A DNA stretch of 64,000 bases from Mucilaginibacter terrenus (GTDB taxonomy: Bacteria; Bacteroidota; Bacteroidia; Sphingobacteriales; Sphingobacteriaceae), in contig NZ_QWDE01000003.1 in the NCBI RefSeq assembly GCF_003432065.1, positions 186,001-250,000 of the forward strand. Reading direction: 5' to 3'. Made by a program: the position numbers and the translations under genes. The notes beneath the pieces were generated by a model. It did no database searches. It worked only from the letters and a program-made list of their open reading frames with translations, and was not told where the DNA came from. Position 1 is the stretch's first letter. Each line of letters opens with the position of its first letter. This document shows, piece by piece, positions 43,168 to 51,126 of the stretch.

Positions 43168-45006
43168 ATGGGTTACAAGAGTTTACAAGCCTGCATCGCC
43201 GATCTCGAAAAACACGGACACCTTATCCGCATAAAGGAAGAGGTAGACCCGCATTTGCAAATGGCCGCTATCCACCTCCGCGTGTACGAACATGAGGGGC
43301 CTGCCATATTGTTTGAAAATGTAAAAGGGAGTAAATTCCAGGCGCTCTCTAATCTTTTCGGCACTTTGGAACGCTCGAAATTTATCTTCAGGGATACGCT
43401 CGAGAAGATACAAACACTCGTGGATATCAAGAACGATCCTATAAAGGCTGTCCGAAATCCATTTAAATACGCTAATACTGCACTTACAGCAATATCTGCG
43501 TTGCCGTTAAAACTGAGTAGCAGCACCATCCGCAATTTCGAACGTACAACAATAAGCGAGTTGCCACAGGTGGTTAACTGGCCTATGGACGGCGGACCAT
43601 TCGTAACTATGCCGCAGGTGTATACCGAAGACATCGATAAGCCGGGTATCATGAATGCTAACCTTGGCATGTACCGCATACAATTCGGCGGGAACGATTA
43701 CGTGCAGGATAAAGAAATAGGGCTCCATTATCAGCTTCACCGGGGTATCGGCGTGCATCAAACCAAGGCAAATGCAAAAGGCCAACCATTAAAGGTGAGC
43801 ATTTTTGTAGGTGGGCCTCCTTCTCATCCGGTAGCTGCCGTGATGCCTCTTCCTGAAGGTCTTTCGGAAATGACGTTTGCGGGAGCCTTGGGTAACCGCA
43901 GGTTCAGGTACTTTTATGATAACGAAGGCTTCTGCATATCTGCCGACGCCGATTTTGTGATCACCGGAACGGTTATGCCGATGGAAAATAAACCGGAAGG
44001 TCCATTTGGCGACCACCTGGGCTACTATAGCCTTAAACATCCCTTCCCGCTAATGAAGGTGCATAATGTTTATCACCGTAAAGATGCGGTATGGTCGTTC
44101 ACCGTAGTGGGCCGCCCTCCACAGGAGGATACCAGTTTTGGCGCGCTTATACATGAAATTACCGGCAGTGCATTACCAAAAGAAATTCCAGGCCTGCACG
44201 CTGTTAACGCGGTTGACGCGGCTGGTGTACATCCACTGCTGTTTGCCATCGGCAGCGAACGTTACACTCCTTATGTAAGCGGACGGCAACCTCAGGAGAT
44301 TATAACCATTGCTAATCATATCCTTGGCAAGGGACAGCTAAGCCTGGCCAAATACTTGTTTATAGCAGCTAAGGAAGATGATCCTGCATTGAATGTAAAT
44401 GATATAGAAGGCTTTTTAAAGCATATTCTGCAGCGGATAGACCTGACCCGCGACCTGCATTTCCATACCCGTACCACTATTGACACCCTCGACTATAGCG
44501 GCGACGGGCTTAACAGCGGTAGCAAGGTAGCCATTACCGTTGCCGGTGAGATAAAACGGGAATTATGGAATGAATTGCCGACAACCTTTAATTTGCCACG
44601 ACCTTTTACAGCATACAAAATGGCCATGCCTGGCGTATTGGCTGTTGAGCTTCCAAAAAATATAAGGAGCAGCGATATGGAGCTGATGCTGGAGATTTTA
44701 CAGGAACATTTAGGCAAAGCAGAACTAAACGGGCTACTGCTGATTGTGTTATGTGATGATGCTGCATTTACTGCTCAAAATATAAACAACCTGGTATGGG
44801 TAACCTTCACCCGCAGCAATCCATCACATGATATATACGGCATCAACAGTTTTACCGAACACAAGCACTGGGGCTGTCGCGGTCCGCTTATTATTGATGC
44901 ACGGATAAAGCCGCACCATGCGCCTGTGCTGGAACGCGATCCTGCTACCGAAAAGCTAGTGGATGAAATGGGTAAAAAAGGTGGCGCATTACACGGCATT
45001 ATATAA
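43168..45006 (+). CDS. UbiD-family prenylated-FMN decarboxylase
   Basis: This 612-residue enzyme of the UbiD family removes carboxylates from aromatic or unsaturated acids, using prenylated FMN made by a UbiX partner. Motifs include ANLGMYR with N165 and R170, HRGIGVH and EGPFGDHLGYY with E277 and D282, corresponding by eye to the Arg-Glu-Asp/Glu catalytic set. The length suits larger UbiD members. The substrate is not fixed; quinone synthesis is one option. No ubiX is visible nearby. TATCTTTG at 43152-43159 is a good -7 match but leaves almost no leader. Confidence 0.88.
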   Translation: MGYKSLQACIADLEKHGHLIRIKEEVDPHLQMAAIHLRVYEHEGPAILFENVKGSKFQALSNLFGTLERSKFIFRDTLEKIQTLVDIKNDPIKAVRNPFKYANTALTAISALPLKLSSSTIRNFERTTISELPQVVNWPMDGGPFVTMPQVYTEDIDKPGIMNANLGMYRIQFGGNDYVQDKEIGLHYQLHRGIGVHQTKANAKGQPLKVSIFVGGPPSHPVAAVMPLPEGLSEMTFAGALGNRRFRYFYDNEGFCISADADFVITGTVMPMENKPEGPFGDHLGYYSLKHPFPLMKVHNVYHRKDAVWSFTVVGRPPQEDTSFGALIHEITGSALPKEIPGLHAVNAVDAAGVHPLLFAIGSERYTPYVSGRQPQEIITIANHILGKGQLSLAKYLFIAAKEDDPALNVNDIEGFLKHILQRIDLTRDLHFHTRTTIDTLDYSGDGLNSGSKVAITVAGEIKRELWNELPTTFNLPRPFTAYKMAMPGVLAVELPKNIRSSDMELMLEILQEHLGKAELNGLLLIVLCDDAAFTAQNINNLVWVTFTRSNPSHDIYGINSFTEHKHWGCRGPLIIDARIKPHHAPVLERDPATEKLVDEMGKKGGALHGII

Positions 45007-45113
45007 AATCAGCCCGTATTATTCCTCCTGCTTAAAAGCTCTAGTTCAGGCTGTCGGCATCACTTAGTAATCAACTAAATTATTATCTTAGCGTCCTTTT
45101 AAATAATTGGTAG

Positions 45114-45992
45114 ATGAACATATTTTACGGAACGGGGGTGGCCATAGTAACCCCTTTTCAGGCTGATGGGCGAGTTGATTTTGATGCCTTGGGCAGGATT
45201 ATCGAACACCTTATTAGCGGCGGAGTGGAGTACATAGTATCGTTGGGTACTACAGGTGAGAGCGCTACTTTAAGCAAGGACGAAAAGAAGCAGGTGTGGG
45301 AGTTCACAGCCAAAACCGTAAATAAACGCGTTGCACTTGTGGCCGGCATTGGCGGCAATAATACAGCAGAAACTGTTGCCGAGTTTAAAGCGTTCAACAT
45401 TGACGGCTATGATGCAATTTTGTCTGCCAGTCCGCACTATAACAAACCTACGCAAGAAGGTATATATCAGCATTACAAGGCTTTAGCGGAAGTTTCTCCG
45501 CTGCCCATTATACTTTATAATGTACCAAGCCGTACCGGGAGCAGTGTATCTGCCGAAACTACTGTTAGGCTTGCGAAAGATTTTAAAAACATTATTGCCA
45601 TTAAGGAAGCATCCGGGAATTTCGATCTGCTGAACCAACTGATGAGGGACAAACCAGAAGACTTTTTAGTGATCTCCGGTGATGACCCTATCACGCTGCA
45701 GATGATGGCGATGGGCGCTGTTGGTGTAATATCAGTAACCGGCAATGCCTTGCCAAATAAGGTTTCAAGCATGGTTCGTACTTGTTTAACGGGTGACTAT
45801 AAGGCTGCACATGCTGCACATTACGACCTTATTGAATTTACCCGGCTGATGTTTACTGAAGGAAGCCCTGCAGGTGTAAAGTCCGCTTTAAAAACGCTTG
45901 GCATTGCCGGCGACACTGTACGCCTGCCCCTGGTTGGTGTTAGCGACACAACTGCTCAAAACATCAAAAAACAAATTGAACTTATAGGTTAA
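45114..45992 (+). CDS. dapA: 4-hydroxy-tetrahydrodipicolinate synthase
   Basis: This cytosolic enzyme condenses pyruvate with aspartate semialdehyde, the first step to lysine and meso-diaminopimelate. The 292 residues include SLGTTGESAT, YNVPSRTG with Y135, and AIKEASGNF with K164, the Schiff-base lysine. The DHDPS fold is complete and the length is typical. It supplies the diaminopimelate used by the peptidoglycan genes further right in this window. A strong terminator follows. Confidence 0.96.
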   Translation: MNIFYGTGVAIVTPFQADGRVDFDALGRIIEHLISGGVEYIVSLGTTGESATLSKDEKKQVWEFTAKTVNKRVALVAGIGGNNTAETVAEFKAFNIDGYDAILSASPHYNKPTQEGIYQHYKALAEVSPLPIILYNVPSRTGSSVSAETTVRLAKDFKNIIAIKEASGNFDLLNQLMRDKPEDFLVISGDDPITLQMMAMGAVGVISVTGNALPNKVSSMVRTCLTGDYKAAHAAHYDLIEFTRLMFTEGSPAGVKSALKTLGIAGDTVRLPLVGVSDTTAQNIKKQIELIG

Positions 45993-46014
45993 TACCAATT
46001 GCTAATAACAAAAC

Positions 46015-46046
46015 AAAAAACCCGGCTTGGTTAGACCGGGTTTTTT
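46015..46046 (+). terminator. Intrinsic terminator after dapA
   Basis: AAAAAACCCGG (46015-46025) pairs perfectly with CCGGGTTTTTT (46036-46046) over a ten-base loop. A run of T bases makes it a strong terminator, and the A-rich left arm lets it work from the right as well, for the minus-strand histone gene. Confidence 0.9.
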
Positions 46047-46079
46047 GTTATTGAAGTAAACGATGTTGCTTCGGAATAA

Positions 46080-46256
46080 TTACGCTTGGTTTTTAGACTC
46101 TTGTATTTCAAGACGGATAGCCTGAGCTAAGTTTTTAAGATCCTGCATGCCTTTACGAACACGTGTACCAGCAGCGCTGTTTCCCTTGTTATAAAATTTG
46201 TCGGCATCGGCTTCTAGGGATGCAACCAGTTCTTTTACTTCAGTAAATTTTTTCAT
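46080..46256 (-). CDS. Histone H1-like protein, Hc1 type
   Basis: The 58-residue protein begins MKKFTEVKELVASLEADADK, continues with FYNKGNSAAGTRVRKGMQD and ends with a short basic helix, LEIQESKNQA. The FYxKGNxAAGTRxRKGxQ pattern is the small Hc1/histone H1-like family of Bacteroidota, related to chlamydial Hc1. It would bind DNA as a chromatin-like or nucleoid protein. It lies 34 nt from the dapA terminator, in convergent orientation. Its long upstream gap (46257-46602) is AT-rich and holds its own promoter. Confidence 0.88.
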   Translation of the reverse strand: MKKFTEVKELVASLEADADKFYNKGNSAAGTRVRKGMQDLKNLAQAIRLEIQESKNQA

Positions 46257-46602
46257 TGTGAAACTCCTTTAAATTTTGAGGTTTATTGTTTTAATTAAAG
46301 CTAATCTAAAGGCTTTTTTGTTAAATAAAAATTTTTCGACCACAAAAATAGTGGCTTTAAAGTGGTTTTTATCAACATTTTCCGCGGTTGGGAGACTCAG
46401 ATTGTAACTGCAATTTAAGATACAAATCCTATATACTTAAATATACCTCAAGCGACTTTACAAATATTAAATCATGAGAAAATATATTTACTTAAGGTTG
46501 CAAATAAAACTTATAAGCATTTTATTACCGCACAAGCAACAAAAAAGCCGTGCAACAATGCACGGCTAAACTTTTAATATTTAAGACTAACTTAATTGCA
46601 AG
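46257..46602. other. 346-bp gap without a gene
   Basis: This AT-rich stretch holds no convincing coding frame. It includes the region upstream of the histone-like gene and, at its right end, the terminator of the alpha-oxoamine synthase gene. No repeats or palindromes of note were found apart from that terminator. Confidence 0.6.
46541..46567 (-). terminator. Intrinsic terminator after the alpha-oxoamine synthase gene
   Basis: AGCCGTGCA (46546-46554) and TGCACGGCT (46559-46567) form a perfect 9-bp stem with an ACAA loop. On the minus strand it is followed by TTTTTT. Confidence 0.9.
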
Positions 46603-47847
46603 TTATGCAATTGCCATCTTGTTTTCTCTGTAAGAACCGGCCTTAAGCTTGCCTGCAACCTCGCTAAAAGCGCTGAGGGTGCGTTCTACATCTTCCAGGG
46701 TATGCATTGCTGTAGGTATCAGGCGCAGTTCTATAAGCCCTTTAGGTATTACCGGGTAAACTACTATAGAGCAAAATATGCTGTAGTTTTCACGCAGGTC
46801 CATTGTTAGGCTGGTAGCTTCGTTGAGGTCGCCCTTAAGGAACACCGGCGTAACCATCGTATCAGTTATACCAATATCAAAGCCATGTTCTACCAGTCCA
46901 TTCTGTAAAGCTTTCGCAATCTCCCACAACTTTTCTCGAAGTTCGGGTTTTGATTTTAACAGCTCAAAACGCTTCTTCAATCCAAGCACCATGGGCATTG
47001 GCAAAGCCTTCGCAAATGTTTGCGAACGCATGTTGTAGCGTAAATAGTTGATGATCTCCTGGTCAGATGCTACAAAAGCACCTATGCCCGCCATTGATTT
47101 TGCAAAGGTGCCGAAGTACACATCCACACCTTCAATACAATCCTGTGCTTCGTGAGTGCCTGCACCCGTTGCGCCCATAGTGCCAAAACCATGCGCGTCA
47201 TCAATCAGCAATCGGAAATTGTATTTATCTTTTAACTTAATGATCTCCTGTAACTTGCCCATTGCTCCGGACATGCCAAATACACCTTCGGTAATTACCA
47301 GGATAGCACCCCCGGTTTGTTCAACCAACTTAGTTGCCCGCTCCAACTGCTTTTCACAGCTCTGTATATCGTTATGCTGATAAACAAAACGTTTACCCAT
47401 GTGCAACCTTACACCGTCAATAATGCAGGCGTGAGATTCGCCATCATATACAATAACGTCGTTACGGTCAACAAGAGCATCTATAATAGACACCATTCCC
47501 TGGTAACCGTAATTCAACAAAAATGCTGCGTCTTTGCCCACAAATTCAGCCAAGCCATTTTCCAGTTCCTCGTGGTGCCTGGTGTTGCCAGACATCATTC
47601 GGGCACCCATAGGGTATGCCATGCCATAGTCTGCAGCAGCCTGCGCATCTGCCTCACGTACCTCCGGATGGTTGGCTAACCCGAGATAGTTATTTAAGCT
47701 CCAAACCAGGTGCTCTTTGCCATTAAACATCATGTGCGGATGTATCTCTCCCTCCAGCCGCGGAAACGAAAAGTAACCGTGCGACCATTTCTGATGCTGC
47801 CCTATTGGGCCACCCATAGTTTTGTTTATTTTTTCAAAAAGATCCAA
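46603..47847 (-). CDS. Alpha-oxoamine synthase family PLP enzyme (KBL/AONS/SPT-like)
   Basis: The 414-residue enzyme condenses an amino acid with an acyl-CoA using PLP. The PLP lysine is K250 in GTFAKSMAGIG, and the family blocks LNNYLGLANHP, DGESHACIIDGVRL, ITEGVFGMSGAMG and LIDDAHGFG are present. Candidates are glycine C-acetyltransferase, 8-amino-7-oxononanoate synthase, serine palmitoyltransferase or cysteate acyltransferase. Bacteroidota use such enzymes for sphingolipids and sulfonolipids. The N-terminus (MDLFEKINKTMGGPIGQHQK) differs from the SPT I remember, so I leave the substrate open. Confidence 0.82.
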   Translation of the reverse strand: MDLFEKINKTMGGPIGQHQKWSHGYFSFPRLEGEIHPHMMFNGKEHLVWSLNNYLGLANHPEVREADAQAAADYGMAYPMGARMMSGNTRHHEELENGLAEFVGKDAAFLLNYGYQGMVSIIDALVDRNDVIVYDGESHACIIDGVRLHMGKRFVYQHNDIQSCEKQLERATKLVEQTGGAILVITEGVFGMSGAMGKLQEIIKLKDKYNFRLLIDDAHGFGTMGATGAGTHEAQDCIEGVDVYFGTFAKSMAGIGAFVASDQEIINYLRYNMRSQTFAKALPMPMVLGLKKRFELLKSKPELREKLWEIAKALQNGLVEHGFDIGITDTMVTPVFLKGDLNEATSLTMDLRENYSIFCSIVVYPVIPKGLIELRLIPTAMHTLEDVERTLSAFSEVAGKLKAGSYRENKMAIA

Positions 47848-47960
47848 AATGATGTTCCCTTAAAAATGATTAATGTGCAAATATAACCCTTACAACGGGC
47901 GTTCTCAAACGTTATTACTTTTTATAATAGTTTATAACCAAACACGATTGCCTTTATAAC

Positions 47961-47988
47961 AAAAAAGGGGGCACGAAAACGCGCCCCC
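47961..47988 (-). terminator. Intrinsic terminator after ftsZ
   Basis: GGGGGCACG (47967-47975) pairs with CGCGCCCCC (47980-47988), with one mismatch and an AAAA loop. On the minus strand a TTTTTT run (47966-47961) follows. It closes the division cluster. Confidence 0.88.
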
Positions 47989-48020
47989 ATAATTTATAGA
48001 TTGTAGCCCATGGCAACAGA

Positions 48021-49628
48021 CTAATCTACATTATCGTGCAGGAACGAATTATTGTTCTTGATTTCTGTTTTGCCGTCACTATCAGGCATCAGCGAAAAAC
48101 GGGATACCTGGCTCTCGTCGCTTGCTGGTGTTTGCTGCAAAGCAACTTCTTTACGCTTGTAGGCTGGCACATTTTCCAGTTCCTGTATGTTTCCATTACG
48201 CAGTTTCATGCTCAGATCTTTTAAACGCATGATACGTTCACGCGACCTGCGAAGCTGCTCTTCTATTGATTCATCTGTTTTATTTTCGTCAGCACCAACA
48301 ACAGGTTCTGGCTCTGGCTCTGGTTCCGGCTGCTTTGGCTCTGCAACAGGTGCAAAGTTCATTACAGTTTCGGTTACCTTAAAGGTAAATCCGCTTTCTT
48401 CCGGCTCCTCTTCAACAGGTGCCTCCTCTTCCGTAAGGTTAAACCTGATTACTTCATTCTGGTCAGCTTTGTCCTGCTCTTCTGCTTTTGCAAACAGGTC
48501 CAACAGCGCAGTTTGCTTAGGCATCTCCTTTTTGATAAAAGGTTGATCCATTGCATCTGCTTCAACTTTTACCGGGTTGATGAACTCGTTCACCGGTTTA
48601 ACCAGCGGTGCGTTCTCAGGTATAAGCATAGAGACTACTTTTTTATTGCTGTGCTCTTTATCTCGCTCATCCTTAGTTTGGAAACCAGTAGCAATAATAG
48701 TTACAGAAAGATGGTCACCCATGTTCTCGTCCTTACAGTTACCCCATATCAGGTCGGCGGCTAAACCGGCTTCTTCCTGTATATAGTCGGTGATTACTGT
48801 AACTTCGTCCATAGTTACTTCTTTCTCACCAGAGCTGATGTTCAGCAATATGTAGCGGGCACCTTCAATTTCGTTATCTTTTAATAACGGAGATGAAAGC
48901 GCACCTTCTACAGCTTTAAGCGCGCGGTTCTCACCTTCGGCGCTACAGCTACCCATTATACAAACACCGCTATCTTTCATTACGGTGCGCACATCCTTAA
49001 AGTCAACGTTTATATAGCCTGGCAGCGTAATGATCTCGGCAATGCCTTTTGCGGCAGTGGTCAAGATATCATCAGCTTGTGCAAACGCAGAGCTCATGGT
49101 AAGGTTACCAAATATCTGGCGCAGGCGATCGTTTGATATCACCAGGAACGAATCGACGTATTTACGCAGTTCTTCCATACCTTCTTCGGCCTGCATACGG
49201 CGACGTTTACCTTCAAAGGAGAACGGCGTAGTTATAATGCCTACTGTAAGTATATCCAGTTCGCGCGCAGCCTTTGCTATGATAGGGCTTGCGCCTGTAC
49301 CGGTACCACCACCCATACCTGCTGTGATGAACAGCATTTTGGTGTTGGAGCCCAGCATCAGCTTTATATCATCAATATTTTCTATAGCCGAATTTTTGCC
49401 CACTTCCGGTATCGAGCCAGCGCCCATACCTTCTGTTAAACTCGCACCCAGCTGCACCTTGTTTGGTATTGGGCTAAGCTCCAGCGCCTGGGCATCGGTA
49501 TTACAAATAATAAAGTCGACACCCTTAATGCCTTGCCTGTACATGTGGTTTACTGCGTTCCCGCCACCACCGCCAACACCAATAACTTTGATGATTGCCG
49601 ATTTTTCCTTTAACATCTCAAACTGCAT
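48021..49628 (-). CDS. ftsZ: Cell division protein FtsZ
   Basis: This tubulin-like GTPase forms the Z-ring. The 535 residues include VIGVGGGGGNAVNHM, the tubulin signature GGGTGTG at 106-112, and TTPFSFEGKRR. The protein is longer than E. coli FtsZ (383 residues). A linker of more than 150 residues, rich in glutamate and proline (EEEAPVEEEPEESG, PEPEPEPEP), precedes a conserved C-terminal peptide, ENVPAYKRKEVAL, that would bind FtsA. A possible promoter and DnaA-box-like sites lie in the 139-bp gap upstream. The gene is last in the cluster and is followed by a terminator. Confidence 0.97.
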   Translation of the reverse strand: MQFEMLKEKSAIIKVIGVGGGGGNAVNHMYRQGIKGVDFIICNTDAQALELSPIPNKVQLGASLTEGMGAGSIPEVGKNSAIENIDDIKLMLGSNTKMLFITAGMGGGTGTGASPIIAKAARELDILTVGIITTPFSFEGKRRRMQAEEGMEELRKYVDSFLVISNDRLRQIFGNLTMSSAFAQADDILTTAAKGIAEIITLPGYINVDFKDVRTVMKDSGVCIMGSCSAEGENRALKAVEGALSSPLLKDNEIEGARYILLNISSGEKEVTMDEVTVITDYIQEEAGLAADLIWGNCKDENMGDHLSVTIIATGFQTKDERDKEHSNKKVVSMLIPENAPLVKPVNEFINPVKVEADAMDQPFIKKEMPKQTALLDLFAKAEEQDKADQNEVIRFNLTEEEAPVEEEPEESGFTFKVTETVMNFAPVAEPKQPEPEPEPEPVVGADENKTDESIEEQLRRSRERIMRLKDLSMKLRNGNIQELENVPAYKRKEVALQQTPASDESQVSRFSLMPDSDGKTEIKNNNSFLHDNVD

Positions 49629-49695
49629 AATCCTTGTTTTTCAGCTATTTGTGGTTTGATGATTTGATAGATTTTCTTATCGTAATATTAGGATA

Positions 49696-49754
49696 TTTTC
49701 CACATGGTTTATCCACATTTGTGCATATGTGGATAATTTAATTATTGTGAATAA
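49696..49754. promoter_or_regulatory. Four DnaA-box-like 9-mers between ftsA and ftsZ
   Basis: TTATCCACA (49709-49717) and its exact inverse TGTGGATAA (49728-49736) match the E. coli DnaA box. TTTTCCACA (49696-49704) and TGTGAATAA (49746-49754) fit the relaxed TTWTNCACA. All lie 68-126 bp before the ftsZ start, next to an AT-rich stretch. The arrangement is two forward, then two reverse, around a centre near 49723. Confidence 0.65.
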
Positions 49755-49767
49755 ATATTAACCTGTC

Positions 49768-51114
49768 CTACTTCAGGAAATCTTCGTCCTTGATATCATC
49801 CTTTATAAACTTCTTTCCCGACTCTAATATTTTACCCAGCAGGCCAAATTTACGGTCATCGGTGTACTTGGCTTTTTCTATTTTGGCGGCAACTGGTGCT
49901 GTTTGTACAACACCATCGTACTCCATCTTTTGTATGCCCTTAATTAATAAGCCTATACCTGTAGCAAACGTAGGGCTTTGCAGCTCTTCGTAAATTGTCT
50001 TAGGCAATACCTCGTTTTTAGCAAGGTGCTCGTTAGGGTATCCAATGCGACAGTCGAGGCCGGTTACATACTCAATTAATTGAGTAAGGTGCTTTAACTG
50101 CGCACCACCGCCGGTTACCACAATACCGCCGATCAGCTTCTTTTCGTAACCTGAAGATTTGATCTCATAGTATACATGTTCTATAATCTCTTCCATGCGT
50201 GCCTGTATTACAAACGCCAGGTTCTTCACAGATATTTCCTTTGGTTCTCGGCCGCGTAATCCCGGTACGCATACAATTTCGTTTTCTTTATTCTCTTCTG
50301 CCAATGCCGAACCGAACCTTACCTTCAACTGCTCAGCTATATTGCGCATTACAGAGCACCCCTCACGAATATCTTCCGTTACGCTGTTACCGCCAAATGG
50401 TATAACTGCAGTATGGCGAATGATACCTTCGTGAAAAATAGCAACGTCTGTTGTACCACCGCCGATATCCACCAATACTACCCCGGCTTCCTTCTCTTCA
50501 TCACTTAATACCGACTCTGATGAGGCTAACGGCTCCAGTATAAGCTCCTGGCTTTCCAGCCCGGCTTTGTTAACACATTTTACTATGTTTTTTATAGCGG
50601 TAACCTGGCCGGAAATAATGTGGAAGTTAGCTTCCAAACGTACACCTGCCATACCGATAGGGTCCTTAACACCCGGTTCGTTATCTACTGTAAACTCCTG
50701 CGGCAGCACATGGATGATCTCTTCACCCGGAGGCATTACCAGGTTATACATATCTTCTACCAGCTTATCTATATCCTTACGGCCAATCTCTGTGTTAAGG
50801 TCCTTACGTGTGATAAGGCCGCGGTGCTGCAAACTTTTAATATGCTGACCAGCTATACCAACGTTTACTATACGTACCTCTACATTTGATTGTGTACCCG
50901 CCACATCTACTGCCTGCGTAATGCCCTGCACGGTTTTGTCGATGTTCGACACCATCCCGCGTGTAACACCTGCCGATTCGGCTTTGCCAATTCCTAATAC
51001 CTCAATTTTGCCGTTTTTGCTGCGGCGGCCAACAATTGCGCAGATCTTGGTGGTGCCAATATCCAGCCCAACTACAATTGGCGAACTCTTTTCCTGTGTC
51101 GAACTCTTGTCCAT
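49768..51114 (-). CDS. ftsA: Cell division protein FtsA
   Basis: This actin-like protein tethers FtsZ to the membrane. The 448 residues hold the actin-fold phosphate-binding VVGLDIGTTKICAIVG and VDIGGGTTDVAIFHEG, with an adenosine-type VVTGGGAQLKHL. The C-terminal end (IKDDIKDEDFLK) is acidic and less clearly amphipathic than in E. coli. Preceding residues KFGLLGKILESGKKFI may form the membrane-targeting helix. It lies 12 nt after ftsQ and 139 bp before ftsZ. Confidence 0.96.
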   Translation of the reverse strand: MDKSSTQEKSSPIVVGLDIGTTKICAIVGRRSKNGKIEVLGIGKAESAGVTRGMVSNIDKTVQGITQAVDVAGTQSNVEVRIVNVGIAGQHIKSLQHRGLITRKDLNTEIGRKDIDKLVEDMYNLVMPPGEEIIHVLPQEFTVDNEPGVKDPIGMAGVRLEANFHIISGQVTAIKNIVKCVNKAGLESQELILEPLASSESVLSDEEKEAGVVLVDIGGGTTDVAIFHEGIIRHTAVIPFGGNSVTEDIREGCSVMRNIAEQLKVRFGSALAEENKENEIVCVPGLRGREPKEISVKNLAFVIQARMEEIIEHVYYEIKSSGYEKKLIGGIVVTGGGAQLKHLTQLIEYVTGLDCRIGYPNEHLAKNEVLPKTIYEELQSPTFATGIGLLIKGIQKMEYDGVVQTAPVAAKIEKAKYTDDRKFGLLGKILESGKKFIKDDIKDEDFLK

Positions 51115-51126
51115 ATAAATAAGATT

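Noticed and set aside
49629..49767. Chromosomal origin of replication at the DnaA-box cluster
   Set aside because: Flanking genes are all co-directional in one operon and no dnaA or other origin-linked genes are nearby. A regulatory site is a simpler reading.
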